Assembly (NCBI GenBank): GCA_963921825.1
Contig: OY997594.1
Location: 191,001 to 255,000, forward strand
Origin: Erodium maritimum
Lineage: Eukaryota > Streptophyta > Magnoliopsida > Geraniales > Geraniaceae
Direction: 5' to 3'
Length of the DNA stretch: 64,000 nucleotides
A program made the translations under genes and the position numbers. Positions 63,705 to 64,000 of this stretch are shown piece after piece. The notes under the pieces were generated by a model. The model did not search any database. It was not told the DNA's origin and saw only the letters and a list, made by a program, of their open reading frames with translations. Position 1 is the first letter of the stretch. Every line of letters starts with the position of its first letter.

Positions 63705-63847
63705 GTGGGACCCTGTGTGGGACGGCGGGGTGTTACAAAAACTTATTTTCTTATTTATTTTAGTTATTTTAGGAGGCTTTTTCTAATAGGTGATCTTAAG
63801 CAATTGCTTAATTAGCTTTAAAGCTTAAGCCGGCCCTGCTTGCTATT

Positions 63848-64000
63848 ATGTCCAAATCGAGGGAAGGAGATCGGCGACTTGGCGGTGATGGGAGCGACCT
63901 GGAGAGCGGTAGCGGCAGCGGCGTCGATTCCTGGTGCAGCAGCGACAGCGAGTCGGGTTTCTCCGATCTCGCCCTCGCCGACAAAGATTTGCAGTATTGG
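63848..64000 (+). CDS. Start of an unrecognised gene, cut by the window end
   Basis: An open frame starts ATG at 63848 and is still open at 64000 (51 residues). It is rich in Ser, Gly and Asp (LESGSGSGVDSWCSSDSESGFSDL) and high in GC, as in the first exon of many plant nuclear proteins. I cannot name the family. The ATG follows the hAT target duplication by one base, so the element separates the gene from its former promoter, which probably is the DNA just left of 62165. Confidence 0.6.
   Translation, partial: MSKSREGDRRLGGDGSDLESGSGSGVDSWCSSDSESGFSDLALADKDLQYW

Larger units (their letters stand above)
62173..63838. mobile_element. Non-autonomous hAT element (1666 bp), complete at both ends
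   Basis: CTTGCTAT stands at 62165-62172 and again at 63839-63846, a perfect 8-bp target duplication as made by hAT transposases. Ends are 'cagggtcggc' and, inverted, 'cagggccggc'. The interior has no transposase; it carries a SINE-like piece (63405-63490) and an inverted GC-rich repeat (63490-63704). Its left 1254 bases are also present in units 1-5, each starting at the same CTTGCTAT. Confidence 0.85.

Overview
This is nuclear DNA of a flowering plant, most likely a core eudicot. Genes are split by short AT-rich introns with GT..AG borders, intergenic DNA is full of MITEs, hAT elements and LTR remains, and the recognisable proteins (ent-kaurene-synthase-like diterpene synthases, RETINOBLASTOMA-RELATED, plant IMP dehydrogenase, an X8/CBM43 protein) are plant families. 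I cannot name the species.

Layout. (1) 0-30 kb: a cluster of three class I diterpene synthase genes of the ent-kaurene synthase (TPS-e) type on the + strand. Copy 1 (2146-8190) and copy 3 (21874-28495) can each be read through 14 exons into complete proteins of 798 and 797 residues. Copy 2 (12553-18021) is a pseudogene. The duplicated blocks include promoter and downstream DNA, and the block behind copy 1 carries a scrap of the neighbouring RBR gene, so the duplications used the KS-RBR junction. Both intact copies have DEWFD where kaurene synthases have DDFFD, and the product-controlling isoleucine is Phe or Met. (2) 29.9-37 kb: a complete RBR gene on the - strand, 18 coding exons, 1003 residues, with an E2F-type site upstream. 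(3) 38.2-41.3 kb: a complete IMP dehydrogenase gene on the - strand, 4 exons, 501 residues. (4) 42.3-43.5 kb: a proline-repeat X8 (CBM43) gene on the - strand that lacks its first exon and has an apparent frameshift. (5) 44.5-48 kb: a decayed hAT transposase gene beside an LTR fragment. (6) 48.4-63.4 kb: six head-to-tail copies of a 2.5-kb unit that, as far as I can read, differ only in the length of one A run and at one base. Each unit carries a TATA box, a short unrecognised gene, a poly(A) signal and the left part of a non-autonomous hAT element. The complete hAT, with a perfect 8-bp target duplication, survives only at the right edge, one base before the ATG of another gene that leaves the window at 64000.

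Working together: the KS-like cluster belongs to specialised or gibberellin-type diterpene metabolism (substrate ent-, syn- or normal copalyl diphosphate, unknown here). RBR and IMPDH are single-copy housekeeping genes unrelated to it. The most unusual object is the nearly identical six-unit array, whose ends show that it arose by tandem duplication after the hAT insertion.
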